The position numbers and the translations under genes are program-made. Shown here one piece after another: positions 14,301 through 22,559 of a DNA stretch of 64,000 bases. Positions within the stretch are counted from its first letter, which is position 1. Each line of letters starts with the position of its first letter. Source of the DNA: Spongilla lacustris (lineage: Eukaryota > Porifera > Demospongiae > Spongillida > Spongillidae); contig OX442417.1 in NCBI GenBank assembly GCA_949361645.1, positions 6,432,275 through 6,496,274 of the forward strand. Direction: 5' to 3'. The notes beneath the pieces were generated by a model that made no database searches, was not told where the DNA came from, and worked only from the letters and a program-made list of their open reading frames with translations.

Positions 14301-17300
14301 CTCTAAACTGATTTAGAACTGTTAATTTCAATCCGCAGTGGTGTTATAGACCGAAGTATTACACCTACTAACCCGAGTTAGATCAGGGTGTTGGAGGTAA
14401 CGCACAGACACACAAAATTTATTACGGATACTATAATGATATTGTAATAATGCCACAAAGAAGGACGAGGATTGCATAAAAGAGCCAATAGATACGGAGA
14501 ATTAAAAGTTAATGAGCTAACAACCTTAGATGTTATTGCAGCGCATAGCGCGCGTCATGATTATTTAATTTGCGGTGGTACATATATAGTGACTACAAGC
14601 TAGAATGATATCAAACATATGCAACACACATGCCTGTACAGATTTGATGAAAGGATAACATTGCCCTGGCTGAATTCAATGCCACTGTCATTCTATATGT
14701 TGTATTTGATGCGCTGCACGGCCGTCGACGTCATTCGACGAACCTGTGCTATTTTGCATGCAGTTAATATCATTGGCTTACTGAATTGAACACGACTTGC
14801 AATGTCTCCGCTGCTTGCGATCGGTTGTGTTATTTGATGCTGATCAATTACTTACATGCCACATATACACTCGTGAAATCACGACAAAGAAGTAACTCCA
14901 CTGTGTCAATTAAATACCCATGTCAATGAATTTTAATTATTGTGGTTGTGGTTATGCGGCCAAGCTAGTTATAGCGTGTGCCTAATTATAGTGAACAACC
15001 TTTGCTATAACCGTTTATAACTCTGTACAGGTTCACAGCCAAACCATTTAAATAATATTGGTATGACACATACTTGTTGTACTTCATAGCATTGCGCTTT
15101 ATTACCAGTATAGGTGAGCGATTGGTTACTACGCAAAGGTTTGAATAATTAATTAGAATTATTCATAAACTTCAAATCATCGTAGCCTCTTTAGTACGAA
15201 GCTTCAACTGAATATTTTTGAGTTGTTATAGTAGTTCCTTCCCCTTTACCAGGAAGTGTTTACGGAACTGTTTGGCTGTGAATGGTTCGGGAGATACTTG
15301 AGTTGCACGCATTTGGGGAACTTCTCGAGTTGTCCGACCTGTAGATAATAGCGGCCGGTATAAAACAGCACGGCGCAATTGTTTTGTTCCACCGCTAGCG
15401 CTGGGATACGTTTATAGGTGCATCGGCGGCAGGATAAGATTGCGGAATCGGAATTAATTGAATTTTGCAAATAGGAGGGGGTAAATTCAAAGATAGGTAT
15501 ATACGTTCTACAGCCAAAATGCATCGTTTAGACCCATGCACATATGGTTAAGTGGGTGACGCATAATTCCAAAATCATCGCATTATAGTACACCCCTACT
15601 AATAACAATTGTAGTGGCCCTTTAACATTTTCAAGTTTGATTTGTACTAGTAACATGCCAATTAAATTTCATACTTTTCAGACTTTTTTCACAGCTACTC
15701 TTTAGATTATAAATCTTGTAATGATTTAAAAGTTGTCGTACATTTCTGTGTCAAATTAATTAATTGCAAGGTATTTGATTTTATCTTTTGAAAAAGATAA
15801 TTCAATTTTAATAACGCATTTGGTATTTGCCTAACCGTGGTTATTGCATATTCATAAATTGATTTAGATAGATAATCTTATTAAAAAATTATGTTCATTC
15901 AAAAGCGTTGCATTCTTTCATAAAGACCATGTATATGGTACATGTACAAACATGTACACACCCGCACACACACGTCACATAAAATGATCTATTCCATTTG
16001 TTCCCCAGCTCCAGAACCTCTTTCCAACTGTACCAATGGTGCACTTCGCCTGATGTATGGCACCACATCTCTGGATGGTCGCCTGGAGATATGTCAAGGG
16101 GGGCTATGGGGGACTGTATGCGCGGGGCACTACTCAGTGCAGGACCTTGCGTACTCATTCTCCGACACTTGGACCACAGCCAATGCAAACATTGCTTGCA
16201 AGCAGCTTGGATATGCTCCAATTGGAGCCTCCTTTAGAGTAGGAATTAATCCGACACAGGACACGCGGGGGATTCTACTCTCGGATGTTTCCTGCAACGG
16301 TACCGAGTCCTCCCTCCTAAACTGCACTCACAATCCGATTGGATACCACCAATGTGACCACAACCATGATGTCACTATAAAGTGCCAAGGTACTGTTTCA
16401 ATGTTCTAACCTCGTATTCATTTCAGCCCGTTGCTCCTTTCCTTTAACTTGCAGCACCGTGTACGGAACCATGTCGTAATGGTGCTGTTCGCCTAGCAGG
16501 AGGATCGAGCAACCTGACCAATGGAAGGGTGGAGATGTGCAATATGGGATGTTGGGTACCAGTGTGCGGTGACAATGGGTGGAACCAAGGAACAGCTGCT
16601 ATCACCTGCAAGCAGCTTGGACTGACAACTAAGGGTAACTAAGGGTAACTAAGGGTAATTAACTAGGGTAACTAAGCGTAACTGTAGGGATAAATAAGCA
16701 CTAAGCAACCTTCCTGAGTCCGTGTTGCTTGTAATCAAATGACTTGAAAAATCCTTACCTTGATTTGGTTATTCCCACAAAGTAGCATTACAAAATCCAC
16801 TACATGTAAATGTGTAGGTAAAAATTACATTCTACACGAGTATTTTAAGGAATATATTCATTTGTAACTTTAGTTCATCAATGCCTATAGCCAGCCACAC
16901 AGTGTTATGCAATTACTTTCACTTTCAGGTAGTGGTCTCCTTGGTGCTGGCTCCTTCATTCCATCAAATTGGACAGCTTACATAAGCCTGTACTGCAGTG
17001 GCCAAGAGCAGTCACTTTCCAGCTGTTACTACTACTTGATTTCCAGCTGCTACTATGGCCAGGCTGGGGCACAGTGCACAGGTACCGTCTCTATGATGCC
17101 ATAATCCTCCTCATATGTTACTGCATTGTCCTCTTCCAACAACTCACATATTTCCAACTGCTGTGTTTGAACACAAATGTATGATGAAGGTTAAAGTAGT
17201 TAACCGCAGTTAATGGTCAGGGGGTGTACCCTGACCAAACCACCTGGGGGGCGCAACATTTATTGCTGTGCCGGGCGGCTAAGCCACGTGTTATCATGAC

Positions 17301-20206
17301 AGCAGCCGCATTGTCTCTTCCCATCTATCGGTCTCCATTGTCTTTCACGATGTGATAAAGTTGGGGCAGAGGATTTGCCCACCTTTTGACAAGATAGGGG
17401 TGGATCCTCATGCACACACCCTCACCGCCCCCCAGCTCCTTTCACGGGGGGGGAGGGGCGTTACCCTGACACCCGCCGAAGGTCAGCATAGGCTATACCA
17501 TAGAGAGTTAGGCCCATCGTGCATCCTCCCTAGAGAATTAAGATATATATTACTGCGCGCACAGTCCAAATTGGCAATTAAAGTACTCTTCTAAGGGTGT
17601 CAGGAAATAAGATTGTGTATGTTTTTAATAATATGCTGTTAAATGTGTAACCTAGTGCAGGTTCTTTACATAAAAATCATTTCTATGGCAAATTACACTT
17701 GGATCGGCGCTATTGCATGAAATTATTTCCACACCAGTTTCAATATGACATCTGCAAGCATTATATTACCTAGGCTAGGTATCTGATGGGCTATTCCGTG
17801 GTTTGTAGATATGTACTGCAAGTAACATCTGTGGCATTATGGCATAGCCCCAGAAAAAGGAAATCTGAAGGTCTACTTGTGGCATATGTGTATCTTGTTC
17901 ACAAAAGCACTAAACCTAGATACGGTAAATTGTGTGTTAGCTGTCAATGATAATTGTTGCTATTCTACCTCTTAGCTGTACAGATGTCAACTGCACTCAA
18001 AACATTAATCAATACAAAACCAAACTGTGTCATTACAGGAATACAATAAAATTGAACTGTTTAAAGAAAATAAATAAATCCCCAAAAATATTTATTTAAA
18101 CCAGGCAGTATACATTGTATGTACTGTTATGTAGAGTTACCAGATGTTTAAAATTATCAAACATCAGTGCACCATTTCACGTGTGTGAGTATATGCTCAA
18201 TCCATGTATGCTTTAAATAACGAGTACATATTAATCATACGTTGCACATATTGCAGCTGGCCAGTCCACAGTGGCATCTCCATCTCCGTCAGTGTCTCGC
18301 AAAGGTGAGCGTCTTCAAGATCACCTTTACTTGTAATATGAAACAGAAATGCATGTTTCCTGAACTTTTACAGTTGTACAGTGTGATGTTTCACCACCTC
18401 TGACTTCAATGTTATCAGATGCTTGAATTGCATTCTTCTATAAACAAATCGCATAATTAAAAACTAATCACTACGCTAACCCCTAAAGTGTGATTTTTGT
18501 ACGAAAGTACATAACATATATAGCTTCACTATAAAATATCTGTGAAAAGCGACCAAACGCATATTATTAAAATTATGCAATATTCTAAGATGTTCCTAGG
18601 TCCTCTACAACTGTCCATGATGGAGTGACAAAAGCAGGATATTTTAATTATATGTACATGTATTCACAGATATTTACCCAGTTGTACAAAAATTGCAAGC
18701 ATGATTAATTATTACACTGCTTTAATTTTAATCTCAGACACAACTCAAGTGGTCAGTTCCACACCGCTCAGTTCCACACCGCTCATTTCCACACCGCTCA
18801 GTTCTACTCCACCTTCTGCTGCAGTTAGCTCCACAATCGTTTCTGCATTCCTACATGTATCTGCCATATCGTCAGTGCAGAGTTCGATGGCAGTGCTTTC
18901 CACCACACCACGTTCAGCACCCATTAGCCCATCAGGTTCGACACCGTCAGTACAGTCGTCTACTCTTGCACAGCCAACCACCCAAGGTATGGCCATCATT
19001 ACATTTGCCGTGGTACATGCACATGCTCATGATCAAAGAGCATGTAGAATCTATCGTCAAGCTGCACAAATCATATCACTTAATTTAAAAAAAAAAAAGA
19101 TGCCAAGAAAACTTACCACATTAGGGAGTTCATTGCAATTTGAGTTGACAATTGCAAACTCATCATAGCTGGCCATTTATACAATTAGTGGAGTGTGCAA
19201 AATGTGTCACACTTACATATGTAATGATGCTAGAGCCATATATGGGATTATTCATCTTCTGTTCTTGCAGGAGATAATGAACAAGCTGACATACAGAGCA
19301 TGGCGCAAAGGATTGGAATATCTGTTGGTGTCGTTTGTGTGATCCTGTTGATCGTGCTTGTGGTGCTGATATTCGTGCTAGCCCTGGTCATCATCAGAAG
19401 GAAGTCAGCTGCCGTGTTATCAAAGAAAGGTAAACAACTTTCAAAATGATACTTTCGATCTGAATTTCATTGAGCTTATAATGCGTCACCTTGTGCCAAA
19501 ATTTATACAATTGCTATGAGTAGAAATAGAGTTTAATGGAAAACCATACATTTATTTGGTTAATAAAAGAAAGGTAGGTCATGATTAATCTTTCAAAAAG
19601 GTATAAATAATTTTTCTAATGGCACAAATTTAAGTTTGAAATTAACTGTGAAAACATTACTTTCATCATGATGTCGTATTTGTAGCGTTTAAAATAAAAT
19701 ATGTAAGTTCCGACATCATGTTGTATTTGTAGCGTTTAAAATAAAATATGTAAGTTCCGAAGTACACATTTATTTAAATTCATTAATTGGTTCCTCCAGT
19801 TATTGATTACACAGTGATGATGTAATGTTCAAATAGATGTAATCAATAATGATCTTTATATTTGATGTATCTTTTAATCAGTAGTCATCATGTAATAAAT
19901 ATGCTTCATTTTGTGACTTATCTTTGCTTCCACTTTTCTCTTTACCTTTTTGTTCTCTGATCCTCTTCACATCTGATCCTTACTCCCCTGATCTGCTAAT
20001 CTGCTCTTATCGTTTCTTGTAACTCTCATCCTCTTTCACTTGATCTTTAGCTATGTCCTGTCATTGTTTTGATGAGTATTAGTTCTTGACGTATAGTTTT
20101 TAAATATTACCTTGTGCTTTTTAAATTTGCAGATCTTCAACATGGTGACAAAGAGGAATTGAAACTAGAAGAGTCCACAATTGAAATAAAGGAATCTATC
20201 AATTAA
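383..20206 (+). CDS. multi-SRCR transmembrane receptor, 3' part of gene
   Basis: Spliced gene for a cell-surface protein with at least eight scavenger receptor cysteine-rich (SRCR) domains, a Ser/Thr/Pro stalk, one membrane helix and a short cytoplasmic tail. Exons: 383-511, 961-1026, 1105-1284, 1502-1689, 2382-2546, 3052-3225, 4333-4512, 4644-4808, 5938-6108, 8386-8538, 8957-9136, 9266-9433, 9497-9670, 10729-10890, 16009-16389, 16455-16634, 16929-17081, 18257-18304, 18738-18986, 19271-19429, 20133-20206. All introns are GT-AG and phase 1. All internal exons are multiples of three except 1502-1689 (188 nt). Seven SRCR domains are split at the same point after the VVCRQLG-type motif; one (16009-16389) is in a single exon. 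SRCR domains bind proteins and polyanions, so a recognition or adhesion receptor is the likely role (inference). The 5' end lies outside the window. The first two exons are the least certain. Confidence 0.85.
512..960. other. intron, no gene seen
   Basis: Contains CA-rich stretches, repeated gggtgggtagggggtgg-like G-rich motifs near 800-865 and a short acacatgcac repeat near 903-938. Open frames on either strand here are low-complexity and not supported as genes. Confidence 0.5.
961..1026 (+). CDS. linker exon of SRCR receptor
   Basis: 66 nt between ttttcacag and gtgagt. Reads [20 protein letters not shown] in phase 1, with N-glycosylation sequons (NST, NGT). No cysteine, so it is a hydrophilic spacer before the first SRCR domain. 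Confidence 0.6.
1105..1284 (+). CDS. SRCR domain 1, N-terminal half exon
   Basis: 180 nt, phase 1 at both ends, acceptor acag, donor gtaggg. Shows the SRCR core: [25 protein letters not shown] and [12 protein letters not shown]. An additional N-terminal pair of cysteines (VCGYPLTC) precedes the domain core. Confidence 0.85.
1502..1689 (+). CDS. SRCR domain 1, C-terminal half exon with apparent frameshift
   Basis: Starts in frame ([16 protein letters not shown], then [10 protein letters not shown]). The expected SRCR ending is present but in another frame ([15 protein letters not shown], then YMDVGVKC). The exon is 188 nt where its neighbours are multiples of three, so one base is missing around 1585-1610. 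It could be an assembly base error or a real disabling mutation. The donor is gtaagc. Confidence 0.75.
1690..2381. other. intron with 12-bp minisatellite
   Basis: About 1955-2187 is a 12-bp tandem array, cccaccatgagc, with gtgc, atca and ataa variants (about 19 copies). The rest is unique AT-rich sequence ending in an acceptor at 2380-2381. Confidence 0.85.
2382..2546 (+). CDS. SRCR domain 2, N-terminal half exon
   Basis: 165 nt, phase 1-1, acceptor ttcacccag, donor gttagc. Reads [32 protein letters not shown] and EASVVCKQN, with four cysteines in the usual first-half spacing. The donor abuts a pentanucleotide satellite. Confidence 0.88.
2549..2994. repeat. (CCCCT)n pentanucleotide satellite
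   Basis: An almost pure run of TCCCC units, about 88 copies, with a few slipped units near its 3' end. It begins directly after the exon donor. Open frames across it (proline/serine/leucine repeats) are artefacts. The complementary strand has regularly spaced G4 runs. Confidence 0.98.
3052..3225 (+). CDS. SRCR domain 2, C-terminal half exon
   Basis: 174 nt, phase 1-1, acceptor attaaacag, donor gtaaga. Reads [31 protein letters not shown] and [12 protein letters not shown], which are the four second-half cysteines. Confidence 0.88.
3258..3402. repeat. 20-bp intronic minisatellite
   Basis: Seven tandem copies of gtgactaatgatatgggcat with small length variation, inside the intron after SRCR domain 2. 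Confidence 0.9.
3505..3777. mobile_element. Tc1/mariner-like MITE (273 bp)
   Basis: Long imperfect terminal inverted repeats of about 80 bp start CAGTGCCGGCTC at the left and end GAGCCGGCACTG at the right. TA flanks both ends, as expected for a TA target duplication. The length is too short for a transposase, so it is non-autonomous. The TA site with a CAGT start suggests the Tc1/mariner group; that assignment is inferred. Confidence 0.85.
3780..4332. other. intron, nothing further recognised
   Basis: Unique AT-rich sequence with short (AAT/AGT) runs near 4276-4298. No gene or RNA seen. Confidence 0.5.
4333..4512 (+). CDS. SRCR domain 3, N-terminal half exon
   Basis: 180 nt, phase 1-1, acceptor tttgcag, donor gtaagg. 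A textbook half-domain: [25 protein letters not shown] and [13 protein letters not shown]. Confidence 0.92.
4644..4808 (+). CDS. SRCR domain 3, C-terminal half exon
   Basis: 165 nt, phase 1-1. The acceptor is a (CA)n tract followed by tgtag; the donor is gtatgt. Reads [20 protein letters not shown], then [10 protein letters not shown] and [10 protein letters not shown], ending like a DAGVxC motif. Confidence 0.9.
4848..5640. repeat. G-rich 19-20-bp minisatellite (about 0.8 kb)
   Basis: About 40 copies of a gtgtgtgaaggggaggagag-type unit. The first 250 bp form a regular 39-bp higher-order unit alternating gaggtgtgtgaagggg and gagatgtttgaagggg. Long antisense frames rich in His-Thr-Ser-Pro-Leu come from the repeat and are not genes. 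Confidence 0.96.
5938..6108 (+). CDS. SRCR domain 4, N-terminal half exon
   Basis: 171 nt, phase 1-1, acceptor tcaaccag, donor gttggt. Reads [35 protein letters not shown] and [13 protein letters not shown]. Confidence 0.9.
6150..6495. repeat. 28-30-bp intronic minisatellite
   Basis: About twelve copies of a unit close to catgtagtgaccctcatccaatgtccct, alternating gtgaccc and gtgatcc. A subset have cctttcat in place of cctcat, giving a three-unit higher-order period. Confidence 0.92.
6496..7344. other. intron, no gene seen
   Basis: Contains a T22 run near 6600-6621, an A-rich tract near 6717 and otherwise unique sequence. The open frame at 6942-7187 has no recognisable motif or codon bias and is not called. 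Confidence 0.45.
7345..7632. repeat. G-run minisatellite
   Basis: Repeats of a gtagcctcccagcacaccacctggg core, each followed by 12-25 consecutive Gs (with occasional T or A). The poly-G lengths are likely error-prone in any assembly. Glycine- or proline-rich frames here are artefacts. Confidence 0.93.
7633..8385. other. intron with GATT microsatellite
   Basis: A GC-rich stretch (7640-7860) with repeated cccagctggtg-like motifs, then unique sequence, then a (GATT)n/(GATC)n microsatellite at about 8258-8355 just before the next exon acceptor. No gene recognised. Confidence 0.6.
8386..8538 (+). CDS. SRCR domain 4, C-terminal half exon
   Basis: 153 nt, phase 1-1, acceptor atctccag, donor gtgggt. 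Reads [20 protein letters not shown], then [11 protein letters not shown] and AAAVICN, with four cysteines. It pairs with 5938-6108 across a 2.3-kb repeat-filled intron. Confidence 0.85.
8957..9136 (+). CDS. SRCR domain 5, N-terminal half exon
   Basis: 180 nt, phase 1-1, acceptor atttcag, donor gtaagg. Reads [33 protein letters not shown] and [13 protein letters not shown]. Confidence 0.92.
9266..9433 (+). CDS. SRCR domain 5, C-terminal half exon
   Basis: 168 nt, phase 1-1, acceptor aaatgcag, donor gtaagt. Reads [20 protein letters not shown], then [17 protein letters not shown] and NEVGVSCL. Confidence 0.9.
9497..9670 (+). CDS. SRCR domain 6, N-terminal half exon
   Basis: 174 nt, phase 1-1, acceptor gtttacag, donor gtaacc. 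Reads [20 protein letters not shown], then [17 protein letters not shown] and [15 protein letters not shown]. Two NxT sequons. It follows domain 5 after an intron of only 63 bp. Confidence 0.9.
9705..10362. mobile_element. hAT-like non-autonomous element (658 bp)
   Basis: Starts TAGTGTTCTGGTTCGG and ends with the inverted counterpart CTGGAACACTA. It is flanked by a perfect 8-bp direct repeat gttgtgac at 9697-9704 and 10363-10370. TAGTG termini plus an 8-bp duplication are typical of hAT transposons. There is no transposase frame. It contains a C-run at about 10024-10045 and inserted in the intron within SRCR domain 6. Confidence 0.9.
10428..10715. repeat. CA-rich 16-bp minisatellite
   Basis: Tandem cacatgcacacaccat units with catcat and cctacatg variants, running up to the exon acceptor at 10728. 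His-Thr-rich frames are artefacts. Confidence 0.93.
10729..10890 (+). CDS. SRCR domain 6, C-terminal half exon
   Basis: 162 nt, phase 1-1, acceptor ctgtacag, donor gtgagt. Reads [20 protein letters not shown], then [11 protein letters not shown] and NDAGVECP, the classic SRCR ending. Confidence 0.92.
11032..11305. repeat. fold-back inverted repeat (about 114-124-bp arms)
   Basis: The left arm 11032-11155 is nearly the exact reverse complement of 11192-11305, around a 36-bp loop. The left arm has about 10 extra bases (tcagtggaga). Probably a palindromic MITE; no clear target duplication was seen. Confidence 0.88.
11462..11755 (-). CDS. small Arg/Lys-rich repeat protein, probably transposon-derived
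   Basis: 97-residue open frame on the minus strand inside a receptor intron. It is very basic and made of short imperfect repeats of about 20-25 residues with motifs such as [24 protein letters not shown] and [20 protein letters not shown]. The layout recalls STPR-type DNA-binding repeats found in some transposon-encoded proteins; that likeness is by eye only. No intron, promoter or partner gene is evident. It could be a fragment of a larger mobile element or a chance frame, though the repeated motif argues against chance. Confidence 0.4.
   Translation of the reverse strand: MPSRLRKRKAKRREKYLLNRDYELESCRVRYDADAEQRRASARDMYIANLESNRASKRWQQEKNSVAVRASKRRRYELNSDEKRAFKRESLAREFGN
11756..12552. other. 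intron, no gene seen
   Basis: AT-rich sequence with acatacatgtacatac repeats near 12416-12545. Nothing else recognised. Confidence 0.4.
12553..15927. mobile_element. 820-bp-class MITE split by a later insertion
   Basis: The left end (GTCTTCACGAAGAACGCAAC) and right end (inverted, tgcattctttcataaagac) match the termini and interior of the intact MITE at 32057-32876. Shared internal blocks include gcaaatact, ttagatttaaattatt and taagcggttaagtaatt. A possible 4-bp target duplication is cagg/catg. Removing the nested element 12995-15598 leaves about 0.77 kb, close to the 820 bp of the intact copy. The element therefore inserted first and was later interrupted. Confidence 0.8.
12995..15598. mobile_element. 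nested TIR element (2.6 kb) with internal palindromes
   Basis: Termini TAGGGGTGTACTATAATGCG and its inverse, with inverted arms of about 250 bp (12995-13250 and 15345-15598). The flanks share ctaataa (7 bp) on both sides. The interior holds a second inverted pair: about 13250-13580 against 13680-14045. A third copy of the terminal sequence lies at about 13586-13620. No transposase frame was seen, so the element looks like a non-autonomous composite. Short open frames inside it are mirror images of each other and are not genes. Confidence 0.85.
16009..16389 (+). CDS. SRCR domain 7, complete in one exon
   Basis: 381 nt, phase 1-1, acceptor ttccccag, donor gtactg. Contains a whole domain: [64 protein letters not shown] and HDVTIKCQ. 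Unlike its neighbours it has no central intron, so it has either lost the intron or come from a different SRCR lineage. It has a longer insert ([14 protein letters not shown]) between the TVC and IAC cysteines. Confidence 0.93.
16455..16634 (+). CDS. SRCR domain 8, N-terminal half exon
   Basis: 180 nt, phase 1-1, acceptor cttgcag, donor gtaact. Reads [34 protein letters not shown] and [13 protein letters not shown]. The donor lies in a short taagggtaac tandem repeat, so the exact GT chosen could vary by 10 bp without changing the site sequence. Confidence 0.88.
16929..17081 (+). CDS. SRCR domain 8, C-terminal half exon
   Basis: 153 nt, phase 1-1, acceptor ctttcag, donor gtaccg. Reads [20 protein letters not shown], then [18 protein letters not shown] and AGAQCT. 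It is the last SRCR piece before the stalk. Confidence 0.9.
17082..18256. other. intron, no gene seen
   Basis: GC-rich at 17,215-17,480 with aaaccacctggggg and C/G-run motifs reminiscent of the array at 7.3 kb; otherwise AT-rich unique sequence. No conserved frame recognised. Confidence 0.45.
18257..18304 (+). CDS. short stalk exon
   Basis: 48 nt, phase 1-1, acceptor atattgcag, donor gtgagc. Reads [16 protein letters not shown], the start of the Ser/Thr/Pro stalk. Confidence 0.75.
18738..18986 (+). CDS. Ser/Thr/Pro-rich mucin-like stalk exon
   Basis: 249 nt, phase 1-1, acceptor atctcag, donor gtatgg. Begins with a tandem [10 protein letters not shown] repeat ([20 protein letters not shown]) and continues Ser/Thr-rich with no cysteine. 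Such segments are usually O-glycosylated and hold the ligand-binding domains away from the membrane. Confidence 0.85.
18987..19270. other. intron, nothing recognised
   Basis: Ordinary AT-rich intron with an A12 run near 19086. Confidence 0.5.
19271..19429 (+). CDS. transmembrane exon of SRCR receptor
   Basis: 159 nt, phase 1-1, acceptor tcttgcag, donor gtaaac. After [14 protein letters not shown] comes a hydrophobic run of about 25 residues ([20 protein letters not shown], then FVLALVII). A basic RRKS stop-transfer follows. This is a single-pass type I membrane anchor. Confidence 0.93.
19430..20132. other. intron with a local direct duplication
   Basis: AT-rich intron. A direct repeat of about 46 bp (tagcgtttaaaataaaatatgtaagttccga with part of its left flank) occurs at 19666-19715 and 19716-19760. 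No gene recognised. Confidence 0.6.
20133..20206 (+). CDS. last coding exon, cytoplasmic tail
   Basis: Acceptor aatttgcag. Reads [20 protein letters not shown], then ESIN and the stop TAA at 20204-20206. The charged 24-residue tail has no tyrosine and no obvious ITAM or ITIM, so signalling, if any, would need another tail or a partner. Confidence 0.88.
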
Positions 20207-21360
20207 CTTAGTTTTAGTTATGTGTGAAATTGTACTCATTTAACTGAATGTATTATATCAATGTGCATTTGATACTTTTTTCCCACAAATAATTGGTTTG
20301 TTTTGTTATCATAATATAAATGCATCAGTTTGGAGGTGCCAGTTGCAGCATGCAATACCATCAGAAATAGGATGCAGCCATTACATGTACACTTTCCACA
20401 GCTACATGTAGGCAACAACATTATTGGTACTGTAAACTGTAAACAGTATTTGTATGATGCAAAATTTTAATATTCAGTTATACATGTATATCTGTTCAGT
20501 TTAGTATAATAATTTTAGCACACAATTCGAGTTACAACTTGGCAGGTGTTCTCAGAATACCTGTAAAATTTGCCCTTACTGAGCTGAATGGCTTTGGGCT
20601 TAGAAAGATTGTATCTTGTAGCCAGGTGAGAAACTAATTGTGCCAAGTGTTGCTTAGCCTCAGCCCCCCAACACCCCTAGCATCAGCCCGGCCCACTTTT
20701 ACAAGTGGTTTTATGGTGCATGGGTCAAGAGAGCTACCAGGGCATAGTCCATGATCCATACAAAATGTCTAAACCCCTACCCCCTGAATAAGTCTTCCAA
20801 ATATGTGCAACTGTCAACTGGTCAACTTGAAAATGCCAAAGGGCCACTACAATTGTAATTCAGAGAAGAAATCGCGGGCAACACTGGCACTATTGAAGTG
20901 GAAGCTACGGGTAAGTGGAACACGGGGACTGGTGCAGGTGGTGGGGCGTACATGTATAACTGATAGTGTCCAGCATTCTCTGATGACTGATGGTGGATAT
21001 GAACTGTACTGGGGAGTGGGAGTGAATAAGTCATAACTTACTAGCTGTGCTCAGATGCCCACTTCCCCACTGTTTCCACTTCTCTCCCTTCCTTTCCAAC
21101 ACCACAGTCATAAATGTACTCGTACATGCCTCCCTTGAATATGCTGCCCTCTCCCTTGCCCTGTTCCTCTCCATAATTTGGTCTCTCTGAAGTCAAGAGA
21201 GGATAAACATTGAAGGTAAGAGATATGGAGGTAAAAAAAGAAATTGAAGGCAGGGAAAATAGTATGGGCATTCAATTATGCATTTGAGAGAGTAAGACAG
21301 AAGTCTAATGGGACCGTTCTCTCTTTAATTTCTGTCTTTTATATACTCTCCTCTCCTCCT
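20207..21360. other. 3' UTR and downstream, no gene seen
   Basis: Starts with an AT-rich likely 3' UTR. Later sequence (20,570-21,300) has no recognisable coding or RNA features. Confidence 0.4.
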
Positions 21361-21369
21361 TCCCTCCTT

Positions 21370-21882
21370 TGTGCGAATGTGTGAGTATGATCTGAACAGT
21401 GTGTGTGGTGGCTAGACTGAAGAGAGAGAGATAGAATGTGTGTGCATGGACTAAACAGGTTGTGTGAGTTAATGTGTGAGTATATAATCTGAACAGTATT
21501 TGTGGTGAAGAGAGAGAGAGAGTGTGTGTGTGGACCAAACAGTTTGTGTGTGTCACTGTGTGCATGGATCGAACAGGTTGTGTGAGTGTGTGTGTAAGTA
21601 CGATCTGAACAGTTTGTGTGGTGGATAGACCAAAGAGAGAGAGAGATAGAGTGTGTGTGTGTGTGTGGACCAAACATTTTGTGTGTGTGTGTCACTGTGT
21701 GCATGGACCGGACAGATTGTGTGTGTGTGTGATGATCTGAACAGTGTGTGTGGTGGCTACAACGAAGAGAGAGAGATAGAGTGTGTGTGGACCAAACAGT
21801 CTGTGTGTGTGTGTCACTGTGTGCATGGATCAAACAGTTTGTGTGAATGTGTCTGTGTGAGTTACAGTGAGTATGATCTGAA

Positions 21883-21954
<72 letters not shown>

Positions 21955-22140
21955 CAAACAGTTTGTGTGTGTCACTGTGCATGGACCGAACAGGTTGTGT
22001 GAGCGTGTGTGTAAGTATGATCTGAACAGTTTGTGTGGTGGCTAGAGATAGTGTGTTTGTGTGTGAACCAAACAGTGTCAGTGTTGTGTGTCACTTTGTG
22101 CATGGATCAAACAGTTTGTGTGGTAACTAGACTGAAGAGA
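21370..22140. repeat. complex GT-rich minisatellite
   Basis: Repeated blocks of about 60-130 bp combine gtatgatctgaacagtgtgtgtggtgg, gagagagagatagagtgtgtg and gaccaaacagtttgtgtgtgtcactgtgtgcatgg. An uninterrupted (GT)n tract lies at about 21884-21952. Frames in it are artefacts. Confidence 0.93.
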
Positions 22141-22191
22141 GAAATATAGAGAGAGATTGATGTAGTAACGTTTCATTACTTATTTCCACAG

Positions 22192-22232
22192 CATCTCCTG
22201 TTAAAGAAACTCGCTGCTCTAAAGAGATGTAG
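22192..22232 (+). CDS. possible alternative last exon of the SRCR receptor
   Basis: After a good acceptor (tatttccacag) the phase-1 frame reads ASPVKETRCSKEM and stops at TAG (22230-22232). The phase matches the TM exon donor at 19429, so splicing there would replace the 20133-20206 tail with a shorter one. Evidence is phase and acceptor only. Confidence 0.3.
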
Positions 22233-22435
22233 AACTGTGTACTTGATGGACAAATTTGTGTATTTGTATTTTTATTTATTTTGATTAACTTGTGTTACTA
22301 TAAAATACTCTAATCAGTACACATTACATACACGAAGGTAGAAGGTCCCTAGCCAGATGGCTCAGAAGATCAATCAGACCAGTGTTATGTTCAGCTGTAT
22401 ACAATATTAGAAAGCATCCCTGAGTCAATGCATGC
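22233..22435. other. junction region before inverted repeat
   Basis: Unique AT-rich sequence between the SRCR gene and the start of the large inverted repeat. Nothing else seen. Confidence 0.4.
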
Positions 22436-22559
22436 AGTCTCGCTAGCCAGACGTACAACATCGAACTTCAACTGGATACTAATAGAACCGCTGCTGTGGA
22501 GTAGCTACTACATAGTACGATATATAGGTGTGACTACGAGACTCGCTCGTTAAGATGCA

